DNA of 53,516 bases from an uncultured Faecalibacterium sp. (GTDB lineage: Bacteria; Bacillota; Clostridia; Oscillospirales; Ruminococcaceae): positions 1 to 53,516 of the forward strand of contig CAKSWQ010000012.1 in NCBI GenBank assembly GCA_934512105.1. Reading direction: 5' to 3'. This document shows positions 42,276 through 50,197 of the stretch, one piece after another. The position numbers and the translations under genes are program-made. Every line of letters starts with the position of its first letter. The first letter of the stretch is position 1. The notes beneath the pieces are model-generated. The model was not told where the DNA came from. It saw nothing but the letters and a program-made list of their open reading frames with translations, and did not search any database.

Positions 42276-42288
42276 TTCATCGGGACAG

Positions 42289-43317
42289 TCAGTCTATGAT
42301 GGTCACGGTAGCTTCGCTGCCCGTGGTCTGGGTGGTCATGGGCTTGGCGGCGACATACCCGGCCTTTTCGATGCACTGCACACCGGCGGGGGTGTCCAGC
42401 CAGTCGTACAGCTGGCGCTCCGGGCTGTCGGCGGCGGCATCCGGGTGGATGACTGCGTAAAAATCGTTGCACAGGGGGTAGCTGCCGTCGGCAAGGGTGT
42501 CGTTGCTGGGGGCCACACCGTCCACCGCCAGAAGCCGCAGGCCGGGCTTAGAATACATCTGGTCGATGTAGTAATATACCGAGAAGCCGATGGCGTTGGC
42601 ACTGTTGTTGTAATCGGCAATGCTGTCCACCAGCTCACCCATGGCGGCGGGAGCCAGCTCAGAGGGCGGGGTCATCAGTTCACCGCCCTGAATGAGCAGT
42701 TTTTTGAACAGAGTCTGACTGCCGGAGTCCTCGCCGCGCTGAAAGGCAACGATGGCCTGATCCTTGCCGCCCACGTCCTTCCAGTTGGTGATCTTCCCGG
42801 CGTAGATGTCCTGCAGCTGCTGCCGGGTAAGCGCCTGTACGGGGTTATCCTCGTTGACGATGAACACCAGCGCATCCACCCCGATGGGTTTCTGCTCCAG
42901 CTGTACATTGGCCTCCTGTAGTTCTTCCTTTACATAGTCCGGCGCTTCGTATACCACCAGCATCCGGGTGGTGGTGTCGTACAGACCAAAGTTCTCCCAT
43001 GCGTAGGCGGTGGTGCTCACGGTGATATTGCTGCGGGCTTCCTCCAAGTCCATACCGGTGGTATCGGCCAGCATCTGCGCCATCAGCGGGATGCAGGCGG
43101 TGCTGCCGTCCAGCGGGGGAAACTCCTCCACGGTCAAAAACGGCTCCGGCTGCTGCACAGCCGAGGATGCTGCAGAGGATGCGGGCTGCTCTGCCGCAGA
43201 GGAAGCCGTGCTGCCGGAAGAGGCATCTGTACCCTTGCAGGCGGTCAGCACCCCGGCAGCGGAGCAGGCAGCCAGCCCCAGCAGAAAGCTGCGGCGGGAA
43301 ATTTTAGCGTTTTTCAT
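42289..43317 (-). CDS. Phosphate-type substrate-binding lipoprotein (PstS-like)
   Basis: 342 residues. A twin-arginine-like start (KISRRSFLLGLAA) and lipobox ending LTAC (Cys27) precede a Ser/Ala linker and a PBP-like domain. 'QALTRQQLQDIYAGKITNWKDVGG', 'RGEDSGSQTLFKKLL' and 'AIGFSVYYYIDQM' are PstS hallmarks. No pstC, pstA or pstB gene is adjacent, so it may be an orphan binding protein or a sensor. ATG follows AGGAGGG. It is 17 nt downstream of the 542-residue lipoprotein gene and probably shares its mRNA. Confidence 0.85.
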   Translation of the reverse strand: MKNAKISRRSFLLGLAACSAAGVLTACKGTDASSGSTASSAAEQPASSAASSAVQQPEPFLTVEEFPPLDGSTACIPLMAQMLADTTGMDLEEARSNITVSTTAYAWENFGLYDTTTRMLVVYEAPDYVKEELQEANVQLEQKPIGVDALVFIVNEDNPVQALTRQQLQDIYAGKITNWKDVGGKDQAIVAFQRGEDSGSQTLFKKLLIQGGELMTPPSELAPAAMGELVDSIADYNNSANAIGFSVYYYIDQMYSKPGLRLLAVDGVAPSNDTLADGSYPLCNDFYAVIHPDAAADSPERQLYDWLDTPAGVQCIEKAGYVAAKPMTTQTTGSEATVTIID

Positions 43318-43334
43318 AAGAAAGCCCTCCTAAA

Positions 43335-44963
43335 TCAATAGTCGTAACTCGGTACATCGTCCGCAGTGGCAGACGAGAAAATACTCTGGCAGTACAGCCA
43401 GCTGCCGCTCGTATCCATCCAGCCCGCATAGAAGCCCCGCTGTGCGGCAAACACATGGTCGGGCAGGGCGTTCAGGCTGTTGGAATAGTACCCGGCGCAG
43501 CTGGCAAGCCCTTGCAGCACCACCTTGCCGTCTGCATCCAGCACATCACATACGCTGCCGTAGGCGCTGCCCGCAGCATCGCGGCTGCCGTAGAACATGG
43601 GGCTGCCGTTGGGGGCGGTGGTCAGATAGTTGATGTAGCCGTACTTGCCTTGCAGGGCGGTCAGGTCGCTGACAAGCCCCTGCGGGCCGTACAGCCGGGT
43701 GGCGGTGGTCTCGTAGCGGTCGTTATCCTGCAATTCCAGCCAGACGTAGCCGCTGCCGCAATTGCTCATCCGTACCCGCTGCTGGTGCTCCACCGGTTCT
43801 ACGGTGGTGTCGGTCAGCAGCTTGCCGTTGTCCTTGCTGTACACCCGCAGGCTGCCGTCCAGCGCGTAGACGGCTACGGTGCTGTCGGTGGCGTCCACAT
43901 CGTACAGTGGGGTCTTTGTGCCGGTCTCCAGATTGTAAAGGTCGTAGCCGTGATCCTCGCCGCTGTGCCATGTTACCACATAGCCCGGGAAATACTGGCT
44001 GGGCTGCTCGTCAAAGGTGGCGATCAGCCCGCGGTCCTCTGTGGTCATGTCCCGCAGTGCGTACCGGCCATCGCTGGTGGAAAAGCTGGCAAGACTGCCC
44101 GGGTAGACCTGCAAAAAGCCCGTGTACTGTTCGCCGGTCTGGGTGTTGTACAAAATCTGGTCTGTGGTTTCCTCTCCGGTGGCAACGTCCAGCTCCACCC
44201 AGTCGCTCAGGGTGTCGCTGTCGTAGAAAAGGCGGTATGCCGAGGCAGCCTCGGCGCGGTAGACAGGGGTGCCGTCCTTTTCCTGCACCACCACCCAGCT
44301 GTTCTGCTGGTAATCTGTATCCCAATCGGAACCATCCAGCCCCTCCGGGCGGGCGTAGCAGCTGAACACCAGCTTATCGCCGCATAGGGTGCAGTTGTAT
44401 GCCCCCTCCGGCACCGGAAGCGCTGCGCCGGTGGCAAGGTCGATGACCTGACAGGTGCCGTAGCCGGACTCCGGGACGTATTCACCATCGATCAGGCGGC
44501 TCTCCTGTAGCACCAGCAGGCCGTTTTGCAGGGTGGCACTCTGCTCGCCTTCAAAGGACATCACTTCAGTGCCGGTCTTGTCGTACAGGGTGGTGCGGCG
44601 TCCGCCCCGGCCGGTGGGGTCAGACCAGCTGCGCAGCCAGTAGTCTGCGGTGCCGGTGGTGCTGTCCTCTACCAGCGAGACGTTTTCGCTGCGGGTGGAC
44701 TGATGCAGCGGGGTGCTGCCGCACAGGATGGTGGTGCTGCTCCCGGAACGGCCATAGCAGTACAGCACACGCAGACGGCCATCGTTCAGCACGGCGGGGT
44801 CGTACAGGGGCTTGCCGCTGTCGTCTGTTGGAACAGAAGCGGCAGAGCTGGCAGCGCCCGGCACGCCGGTGGCAGGCGGCAGCAGGGCACAGCCGCAGCC
44901 TAAAGTAAGGGCAAGGGCTGCGCAGACCGCCCCGCAGCCGATACGCAAGACAACACGCTTCAT
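43335..44963 (-). CDS. Large secreted lipoprotein, unknown (possible beta-propeller)
   Basis: 542 residues with a signal sequence, a possible lipobox around LGCGC (Cys23 or Cys25) and a Ser/Ala linker. The rest has many Trp/Tyr/Asp- and Gly-rich beta segments of repeating type (e.g. 'YDLYNLETGTKTPLYDVDATDS' and 'VYALDGSLRVYSKDNGKLL'), suggesting a beta-propeller fold. No catalytic motif is recognised. AAGGAG lies 7 nt before the ATG. It is directly upstream of the PstS-like gene, which suggests a role at the cell surface in the same process. Confidence 0.72.
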   Translation of the reverse strand: MKRVVLRIGCGAVCAALALTLGCGCALLPPATGVPGAASSAASVPTDDSGKPLYDPAVLNDGRLRVLYCYGRSGSSTTILCGSTPLHQSTRSENVSLVEDSTTGTADYWLRSWSDPTGRGGRRTTLYDKTGTEVMSFEGEQSATLQNGLLVLQESRLIDGEYVPESGYGTCQVIDLATGAALPVPEGAYNCTLCGDKLVFSCYARPEGLDGSDWDTDYQQNSWVVVQEKDGTPVYRAEAASAYRLFYDSDTLSDWVELDVATGEETTDQILYNTQTGEQYTGFLQVYPGSLASFSTSDGRYALRDMTTEDRGLIATFDEQPSQYFPGYVVTWHSGEDHGYDLYNLETGTKTPLYDVDATDSTVAVYALDGSLRVYSKDNGKLLTDTTVEPVEHQQRVRMSNCGSGYVWLELQDNDRYETTATRLYGPQGLVSDLTALQGKYGYINYLTTAPNGSPMFYGSRDAAGSAYGSVCDVLDADGKVVLQGLASCAGYYSNSLNALPDHVFAAQRGFYAGWMDTSGSWLYCQSIFSSATADDVPSYDY

Positions 44964-45027
44964 AAAAACACTCCTTTGCAAAAAAACAGGGAGGAAAATT
45001 TTACCGTTCACTCAGAATACGAAATAA

Positions 45028-45064
45028 CCGCATTTTTCATTGCAGGTCTTGCAGAAAAATGCGG
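45028..45064 (-). other. Hairpin after the MATE gene, possible terminator
   Basis: CCGCATTTTT (45028-45037) pairs with AAAAATGCGG (45055-45064), with an inner TGCA/TGCA. Only a TTATTTCG tail follows on the minus strand. It lies 22 nt past the MATE stop. Confidence 0.5.
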
Positions 45065-45085
45065 CTAAAAACGGTTACAATTACA

Positions 45086-46471
45086 TTACAGCTGCGCCGG
45101 GGTGGACGCTTCGGCTTCTTCCATCTGCTCCAGCTGCCGCAGAAAGGCCAGCAGGAAGGGCAGCGAGATAAAGAAGGTGAGTGCGTCCGCAATGGGCTGG
45201 CAGAGCTCCACGCCCACAAGACCCAGCACCCGGGGCAATACGAGGATCAGCGGGATAAAACACACGCCCTGCCGGCAGCAGGCCAGAAAGGTAGCGCGCC
45301 CGGCCTTGCCCACGCTCTGGAAGGTCATGTTAGTCACCACGATCACCGGCTGCAAAAGGATGGCAAAACACTGGTAGCGGAAGGCGGGCAGCGCCACGGC
45401 GGTAACCTCCGGGTCGTCCCGGAACAGCCGGATCAGGCTTTCGTCGTTCCACCAGCACACTGCGATCAGCACCACCAGCAGCACAAAGGCGGCTTTCAGG
45501 GTAAAGACGGCGGCCTGCCGTACACGATGGTACTTGCGGGCACCGTAGTTGAAGGACGCCACCGGCTGCAAGCCCTGTCCCACGCCGATGGCCACCGAGA
45601 GGATGAACAGAAAGATGCGGGTCACGATGCTCATGCCCGCCACGGCGGCGTCGCCGTAGCTGCGGGCGGCGATGTTCAGCAGCATCCCGCCGATGCTGTT
45701 CAGTCCTTGACGGCCAAAGCTGGGCGCGCCGCCTGCAAGGATCTGCAAAAACTCGCGCGGCTCCCGGGTGACGGCGGAAAGCCGGAACTGGCTGACCGTT
45801 TTGCCCCGCAGGAACATATACAGCAGAATGCCGAAGCTGATGGTCTGGCTGAGGGCGGTGGCAATACCGGCACCGGCAGTGCCCAGCCCCAGCCCGAACA
45901 TGAACAGAGGGTCCAGCGCAATGTTCAGCAGTCCGCCGGTGACAAGCCCGATCATGGCAAGGTTTGCCTTGCCCTCATACCGCAGGATGTTGTTCATTAC
46001 CAGACTGGAGATCATCAGCGGGGCGGCAAGCAGGATGGGCCGGGCGTAGGCGCAGGCATGGGGCAGAATGGTTTCGGTGCTGCCCAGCAGCATCATGAAG
46101 TCCGGCAGGGTGGCAAGGCCGACCACCGCCAGCACTACGCCAAAGGCCAGCGCCGTAAAAAAGCTAGTGGAGGCAAAGCGGGTGGCGGCGTGGGTATCCT
46201 GACTGCCCAAGCGGCGGCTGATGATGGTGCCGGAGCCGTGCCCCAGCATAAAGCCCAGCGCCTGTATGATGGCCATCAGGCTGGAAACAACGCCCACCGC
46301 GCCGGAAGCGCTGGTGGAGATGCGCCCCACAAAAAAGGTATCGGCCAGATTGTAGATGCTGGTGATCAGCATACTTAAAATCGTGGGCGCGGCAAGGCTG
46401 AGGATCAGCCGGGGGATAGGGGTCTCGGTCATTTTATGATATTGCACCGCAGTGCGGTCCTGCTGGGTCAT
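45086..46471 (-). CDS. MATE family multidrug/metabolite exporter
   Basis: 461 residues with about twelve spans in two homologous halves. 'LAAPTILSMLITSIYNLADTFFVGRI' and 'LGHGSGTIISRRLGSQDTHAA' are typical MATE segments. It probably uses an ion gradient to export cationic compounds; the substrate is unknown. ATG at 46471 follows AAGGAGGA; the longer frame, starting 46681, covers the promoter. Monocistronic. Confidence 0.93.
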   Translation of the reverse strand: MTQQDRTAVQYHKMTETPIPRLILSLAAPTILSMLITSIYNLADTFFVGRISTSASGAVGVVSSLMAIIQALGFMLGHGSGTIISRRLGSQDTHAATRFASTSFFTALAFGVVLAVVGLATLPDFMMLLGSTETILPHACAYARPILLAAPLMISSLVMNNILRYEGKANLAMIGLVTGGLLNIALDPLFMFGLGLGTAGAGIATALSQTISFGILLYMFLRGKTVSQFRLSAVTREPREFLQILAGGAPSFGRQGLNSIGGMLLNIAARSYGDAAVAGMSIVTRIFLFILSVAIGVGQGLQPVASFNYGARKYHRVRQAAVFTLKAAFVLLVVLIAVCWWNDESLIRLFRDDPEVTAVALPAFRYQCFAILLQPVIVVTNMTFQSVGKAGRATFLACCRQGVCFIPLILVLPRVLGLVGVELCQPIADALTFFISLPFLLAFLRQLEQMEEAEASTPAQL

Positions 46472-46540
46472 GGAAAAATATCCTCCTTCAAAAACGAGAA
46501 AACCGCCCCTTCCAGAGCGGCAGATAAGCTTTGTAAAAAC

Positions 46541-46569
46541 AGTATAACGCAGTTGCGGCAAAATGTCGA
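46541..46569 (-). promoter_or_regulatory. Promoter of the MATE gene
   Basis: On the minus strand, TCGACA (46564-46569), a 17-nt spacer and TATACT (46541-46546). Confidence 0.7.
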
Positions 46570-46667
46570 GAGGGAGAAAAAACGGCCTTTTGCCCCTGCG
46601 AAGGGGCGAAAAAGCGGGCGAAAACAGGGTGGTTTCTATATAAAGTGCTAAAGAATTGTCGAATTGC

Positions 46668-46696
46668 TTGTGAAAAATCACGATATGTGGTATTCT
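46668..46696 (+). promoter_or_regulatory. Promoter of the ricin-domain gene
   Basis: TTGTGA (46668-46673), a 17-nt spacer and TATTCT (46691-46696). The leader is about 50 nt. Confidence 0.6.
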
Positions 46697-46751
46697 TTAT
46701 AAGAAGGAATTGGAAAAATCTGTGCATTTTATGATTGGGAGGGATTTGTAC

Positions 46752-47597
46752 ATGAAATCCGTAGCACAAACTGTGATCGAAGCCGACCGCTTTTATACCA
46801 TTGCCGCCCACACCGGCAATGTCATTCAGGCAGTGGAGGGCAGCAAGGATGGCGGCACCGTCCGTCTGGGTAAGTACGACCACAAGCCCGAGCAGGAGTG
46901 GAGCTTTGTCCGCGAGGGCGATGGCGTGTACCGCATCCGCAACCGCGCCTCCGGCAAGCTGCTGGATCTGACCATGACCGGCACCGCCAACGGCACATGG
47001 CTGCATCTGTGGGAGGATGTGGGCGGCACGTCCCAGATGTGGAAGGTGGAGCACACGCCGGAGGGCACGGTGCGTCTGCGCTCCTCCTGGGCGGGCGGCA
47101 AGTGCGTGGATACCGTGGGTATCGGTGCTGAGGTGGGCGCTGTGCTGCAGATCTGGCAGGAGGTGCCCGGCGGTGGCGACCAGCTGTGGGTCATCTCTGA
47201 GGTAAAGGACCGCGTAAAGCGTGCCGCCAAGGTTGAGCAGGCAGCACCCGCTGCCGAGACTACGGCAGCACCGGCCAAGGAAGCCGCTCCCGCCAAGAAG
47301 CCCGCAGCCCGCAAGCCCCGCACCGCCAAGAAGGTGGAGGAGAAGCCCGCTGCAAAGGCCGCAGAGCCGGTCAAGGCAGAAAAGCCCGCCGCGAAGAAAG
47401 CCGCTAAGGCAAAGGCCGAGCCTGCTGCCCCCGCCGCAGAGGTGAAGGCTGCTCCCGCTGTGGAGACCAAGGCCGAGCCTGCTGCAAAGGCTGAACCGGC
47501 TGCCAAGGCTGCGCCCGCTGCGGAAGCAAAGACTGCCCCTGCCGCCGCAAAGCCCAAGGCAAAGCGTGCACCCTGCAAAAAGACCGTAAAGAAGTAA
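46752..47597 (+). CDS. Ricin-type beta-trefoil protein with an Ala/Lys/Pro-rich tail
   Basis: 281 residues. Residues 10-150 form a ricin-type beta-trefoil with three QxW motifs (QEW 48-50, QMW 95-97, QLW 144-146), the carbohydrate-binding family pattern. From about residue 155 to the end the sequence is almost only Ala, Lys, Pro, Glu and Thr, as in histone H1-like bacterial proteins (AAKAKAEPAA-type motifs). No signal peptide is present, so it is probably cytosolic. The two halves together are unusual. ATG at 46752 follows GGGAGG. It might link a polysaccharide or nucleotide-like ligand with DNA or RNA; that is speculation. Confidence 0.8.
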   Translation: MKSVAQTVIEADRFYTIAAHTGNVIQAVEGSKDGGTVRLGKYDHKPEQEWSFVREGDGVYRIRNRASGKLLDLTMTGTANGTWLHLWEDVGGTSQMWKVEHTPEGTVRLRSSWAGGKCVDTVGIGAEVGAVLQIWQEVPGGGDQLWVISEVKDRVKRAAKVEQAAPAAETTAAPAKEAAPAKKPAARKPRTAKKVEEKPAAKAAEPVKAEKPAAKKAAKAKAEPAAPAAEVKAAPAVETKAEPAAKAEPAAKAAPAAEAKTAPAAAKPKAKRAPCKKTVKK

Positions 47598-47641
47598 AAA
47601 CAGAATGATTGTTCTGCTTTTTAGAGATTTCCCCCGCAGCG

Positions 47642-47704
47642 CAAATGTTTCCGAAGGAAACAGGCGCTGCAAATGCCGTTTTCCGTTACGACCCCATCTG
47701 TGAA
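47642..47704 (+). repeat. Diverged short repeat, copy B
   Basis: About 63 nt from CAAATG to GTGAA, partly alignable with 41425-41493, with the shared TTACGACCCC. It begins 45 nt past the ricin-domain stop and ends just before a terminator. Confidence 0.4.
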
Positions 47705-47708
47705 CATA

Positions 47709-47745
47709 AAAAATCGGACAGACCGCAGTCTGTCCGATTTTTTGC
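47709..47745. terminator. Bidirectional terminator
   Basis: AAATCGGACAGAC pairs with GTCTGTCCGATTT with A and T runs on the two sides. It ends the ricin-domain gene and the convergent gene at 47761. Confidence 0.88.
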
Positions 47746-47760
47746 GTTTATATAAGCTCT

Positions 47761-48648
47761 TTATGCAGCAGGGGAGGCAGCATCGCTCTGGGCAGCGGTC
47801 TGCGCGAACTGAATGATGCTCTCGATGGTCTTGCGCAGCTGCACAAGGCTTTCCACGTCAGAGTCCTGCATCCGGGAGGTGGGAGCGGTCACCACGGTTT
47901 GGGCGGCAGTCACCGTGCCGACTAGTTCCGCATGGATGTGGTGGGCAGGCACGTCCAACAGGATGTGCACCTTGGGGGACAGGGTCTTGAGCAGCCCCTG
48001 CTTTTCGATGCCCAAAATCAGCTGCGGCGCGTCTTCACCGGCGGTGAGATTCGGCAGCTGAAAGTAGAGGTAGCCCTCTTTCGCGTTGGCGGGCTGCACG
48101 GTTTTGAGCTGCTTCAGGTCCAGCTGGAAGTCGTTCACCTGCTGCAAGCCGGTGGCGGCGGGGTCTACTCCCAGCAGGGTGGCCAGCTGGTCCTGAGAGA
48201 TGTAGCTGCCCAGCGACCAGCCCGGCAGCAGCAGGCTTGCCAACGGATACTCGGCCACAACCGTGCTGCGCAGCTTGTTGTACAGCTGTCCGGCATCGTA
48301 CAGGGTTTCCTCTTCGCTGATGTACATCCGGGTCAGAGGGGCATCGTTGACGGTGCTGGTGCCTGTCGGGTACAGCGCCAGCTGCACCGCCCGGGGGGTG
48401 TACTGGCCAGTCAGGCTGCCGGTGGTGCCGCCGAACTTGTCCAGCAGAGCATAAAGGGCGGGCGGCTCGGCCTCGGTGGAGGTGATGGTGTAGTCCAGCG
48501 CAAAGCTGGCACCGCTCTGGAATGCCTTGACCCTGCGGCTGACCAGACTGTACAGCACCGCCGCAGCCACCGCACACACCAGAACCAGACACAGCAGAAC
48601 GATCAGCGCCACCCGCAGACCGGTGCGCTTTTTGTGGGAAGATGCCAT
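47761..48648 (-). CDS. Membrane-anchored protein, unknown
   Basis: 295 residues. One N-terminal span (about 10-35) and a large outer domain. No conserved family is recognised. 'YSLVSRRVKAFQSGASFALDYTITS' follows the span, and the domain looks alpha/beta with many Leu, Gln and Thr. It ends with an Ala/Ser-rich tail. AAGGAGAGG lies upstream of the ATG. Monocistronic. It is placed between the ricin-domain gene and a tRNA gene with no evident functional link. Confidence 0.68.
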   Translation of the reverse strand: MASSHKKRTGLRVALIVLLCLVLVCAVAAAVLYSLVSRRVKAFQSGASFALDYTITSTEAEPPALYALLDKFGGTTGSLTGQYTPRAVQLALYPTGTSTVNDAPLTRMYISEEETLYDAGQLYNKLRSTVVAEYPLASLLLPGWSLGSYISQDQLATLLGVDPAATGLQQVNDFQLDLKQLKTVQPANAKEGYLYFQLPNLTAGEDAPQLILGIEKQGLLKTLSPKVHILLDVPAHHIHAELVGTVTAAQTVVTAPTSRMQDSDVESLVQLRKTIESIIQFAQTAAQSDAASPAA

Positions 48649-48733
48649 GGGAAACCTCTCCTTCCGGTAAAACGTATTTGTTTCAGCATAACGGAACTGC
48701 CTGCAAATGTCAAGCGCTGCAAACTACGGACAA

Positions 48734-48767
48734 AACAAAAAACCTGAAACATTTCTGTTTCAGGTTT
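48734..48767 (-). terminator. Terminator of the tRNA-Ser gene
   Basis: AAACCTGAAAC pairs with GTTTCAGGTTT with a six-nt loop and a T-run on the minus strand (the A-run at 48734-48741 on the plus strand). It starts one or two nt after the tRNA CCA end. Confidence 0.88.
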
Positions 48768-48768
48768 C

Positions 48769-48860
48769 TGGCGGAAAGATGGGGATTCGAACCCCAGAAC
48801 GCTTTTGACACGTTACACGATTTCCAGTCGTGCGCCTTAGACCAACTCAGCCATCTTTCC
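48769..48860 (-). tRNA. tRNA-Ser (anticodon GGA)
   Basis: 92 nt including an encoded CCA. The acceptor stem GGAAAGA pairs with TCTTTCC. The D-arm contains TGGTCTAAGG, the anticodon stem is CACGA/TCGTG with loop CTGGAAA (anticodon GGA), and a long variable arm precedes GGGGTTCGAATCCCC (T-arm). The long variable arm is typical of tRNA-Ser. It reads UCC and UCU. Confidence 0.97.
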
Positions 48861-48905
48861 ACATCTTCTGTTCTGCCTTTGGGCGGGTGCCCTTGGCGCT
48901 CCACT

Positions 48906-48934
48906 ATAATACCTGAAAGCAGGCTTTTTGTCAA
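48906..48934 (-). promoter_or_regulatory. Promoter of tRNA-Ser
   Basis: On the minus strand, TTGACA (48929-48934), a 17-nt spacer and TATTAT (48906-48911). Confidence 0.8.
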
Positions 48935-49025
48935 GGATTTTTTTGAAAAAAATCAGACTTTTTTAAAAATGACGAAAAAACGCGAGAAAGCGCTCTGTCG
49001 CATGGACGGAAAACACCAAAAGCCC

Positions 49026-49054
49026 TTGACGCACCTTTAAAATAGGTCTATATT
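49026..49054 (+). promoter_or_regulatory. Promoter of the FMN oxidoreductase gene
   Basis: TTGACG (49026-49031), a 17-nt spacer and TATATT (49049-49054). Confidence 0.72.
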
Positions 49055-49120
49055 GAGGGCAAAGAGCACTGCGGCGGGTCATTTTGTGCCGCAGCGGCGG
49101 AATATAAGGAGGATGCTTTC

Positions 49121-50140
49121 ATGACTTATCCTGAAGTGCTTGCCAATGCCCGTACCTGCATTGGTCAATACTGCAAGGCCTGCCCGGTGTGCAACGGCGT
49201 GGCCTGTAAAAACCAGATCCCCGGCCCGGGTGCCAAGGGCGTGGGCGATACCGCCATCCGCAATTATAATAAGTGGGCGGACATCCGGGTGAACATGGAT
49301 ACCCTGTGCCCCGGCGGTGCACCGGACACCACGCTGGAACTGTTCGGCAAAAGCTTCCGCTATCCCTTCTTTGCCGGCCCCGTGGGCGCAGTGAACCTGC
49401 ACTACTCCGATACCTACACCGATATGACCTATAACGATGTGCTGGTGCGCGCCTGTGCCGAAAACGGCATTGCTGCCTTTACCGGTGACGGCACCAACCC
49501 CACCGTGATGGAGATGGCTACCCGCGCCATCGGCGCTGCGGGCGGCTGCGGCGTGCCCACCATCAAGCCGTGGAACATCGACACCATCCGGGAAAAGATG
49601 GCACAGGCCAAGGCCAGCGGCTGCTTTGCCGTGGCCATGGACGTGGATGCAGCGGGTCTGCCCTTCCTGAAGAACATGACCCCGCCCGCCGGCAGCAAGA
49701 GCGTGGAGGAGCTGGCCGAGATCGTGCAGCTGGCGGAGCGCCCCTTCATCGTCAAGGGCGTGATGACCGTCAAGGGCGCACTGAAGGCAAAGCAGGCCGG
49801 TGCCGCTGCCATCGTGGTGTCCAACCACGGCGGCCGTGTGCTGGACCAGTGCCCCGCCACTGCCGAGGTGCTGCCGGAGATCGCCGCAGCCCTCAAGGGC
49901 ACCGGCGTGAAGGTGCTGGTAGACGGCGGCATCCGCACCGGTGTGGATGTGTTCAAGGCACTGGCACTGGGCGCAGACGGCGTGCTGATCTGCCGTCCCT
50001 TCGTGACCGCTGTTTACGGCGGCGGCGCAGAGGGCGTGAAGTGCTACATCGACAAGCTGGCCGGGGAGCTGGCCGACACCATGCAGATGTGCGGTGCCCA
50101 TACGCTGGCCGAGATCACCCCGGATATGGTGCGGGTCTGA
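49121..50140 (+). CDS. FMN-dependent alpha-hydroxy acid dehydrogenase/oxidase family protein
   Basis: 339 residues of the FMN-dependent TIM-barrel family that oxidises lactate-like acids. The FMN-binding region 'FAGPVGAVNLHYSD', the catalytic SNHGGR motif (with His as base) and 'LVDGGIRTGVDVFKALALGADGVLICRPF' are intact. An N-terminal Cys-rich segment (CIGQYCKACPVCNGVACKNQ) is not part of the core fold. AAGGAGGA precedes the ATG. In an anaerobe the electron acceptor is not oxygen; it may be a quinone or flavoprotein. Substrate unknown. Confidence 0.88.
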   Translation: MTYPEVLANARTCIGQYCKACPVCNGVACKNQIPGPGAKGVGDTAIRNYNKWADIRVNMDTLCPGGAPDTTLELFGKSFRYPFFAGPVGAVNLHYSDTYTDMTYNDVLVRACAENGIAAFTGDGTNPTVMEMATRAIGAAGGCGVPTIKPWNIDTIREKMAQAKASGCFAVAMDVDAAGLPFLKNMTPPAGSKSVEELAEIVQLAERPFIVKGVMTVKGALKAKQAGAAAIVVSNHGGRVLDQCPATAEVLPEIAAALKGTGVKVLVDGGIRTGVDVFKALALGADGVLICRPFVTAVYGGGAEGVKCYIDKLAGELADTMQMCGAHTLAEITPDMVRV

Positions 50141-50160
50141 GATTCTTATTATAAGTAACA

Positions 50161-50196
50161 AAAAGGAGATGCCCGGCAGGACATCTCCTTTTTTTG
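50161..50196. terminator. Bidirectional terminator
   Basis: AAAAGGAGATG pairs with CATCTCCTTTT with a long T-run. It ends the FMN oxidoreductase gene and the convergent rluA-type gene. Confidence 0.9.
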
Positions 50197-50197
50197 C

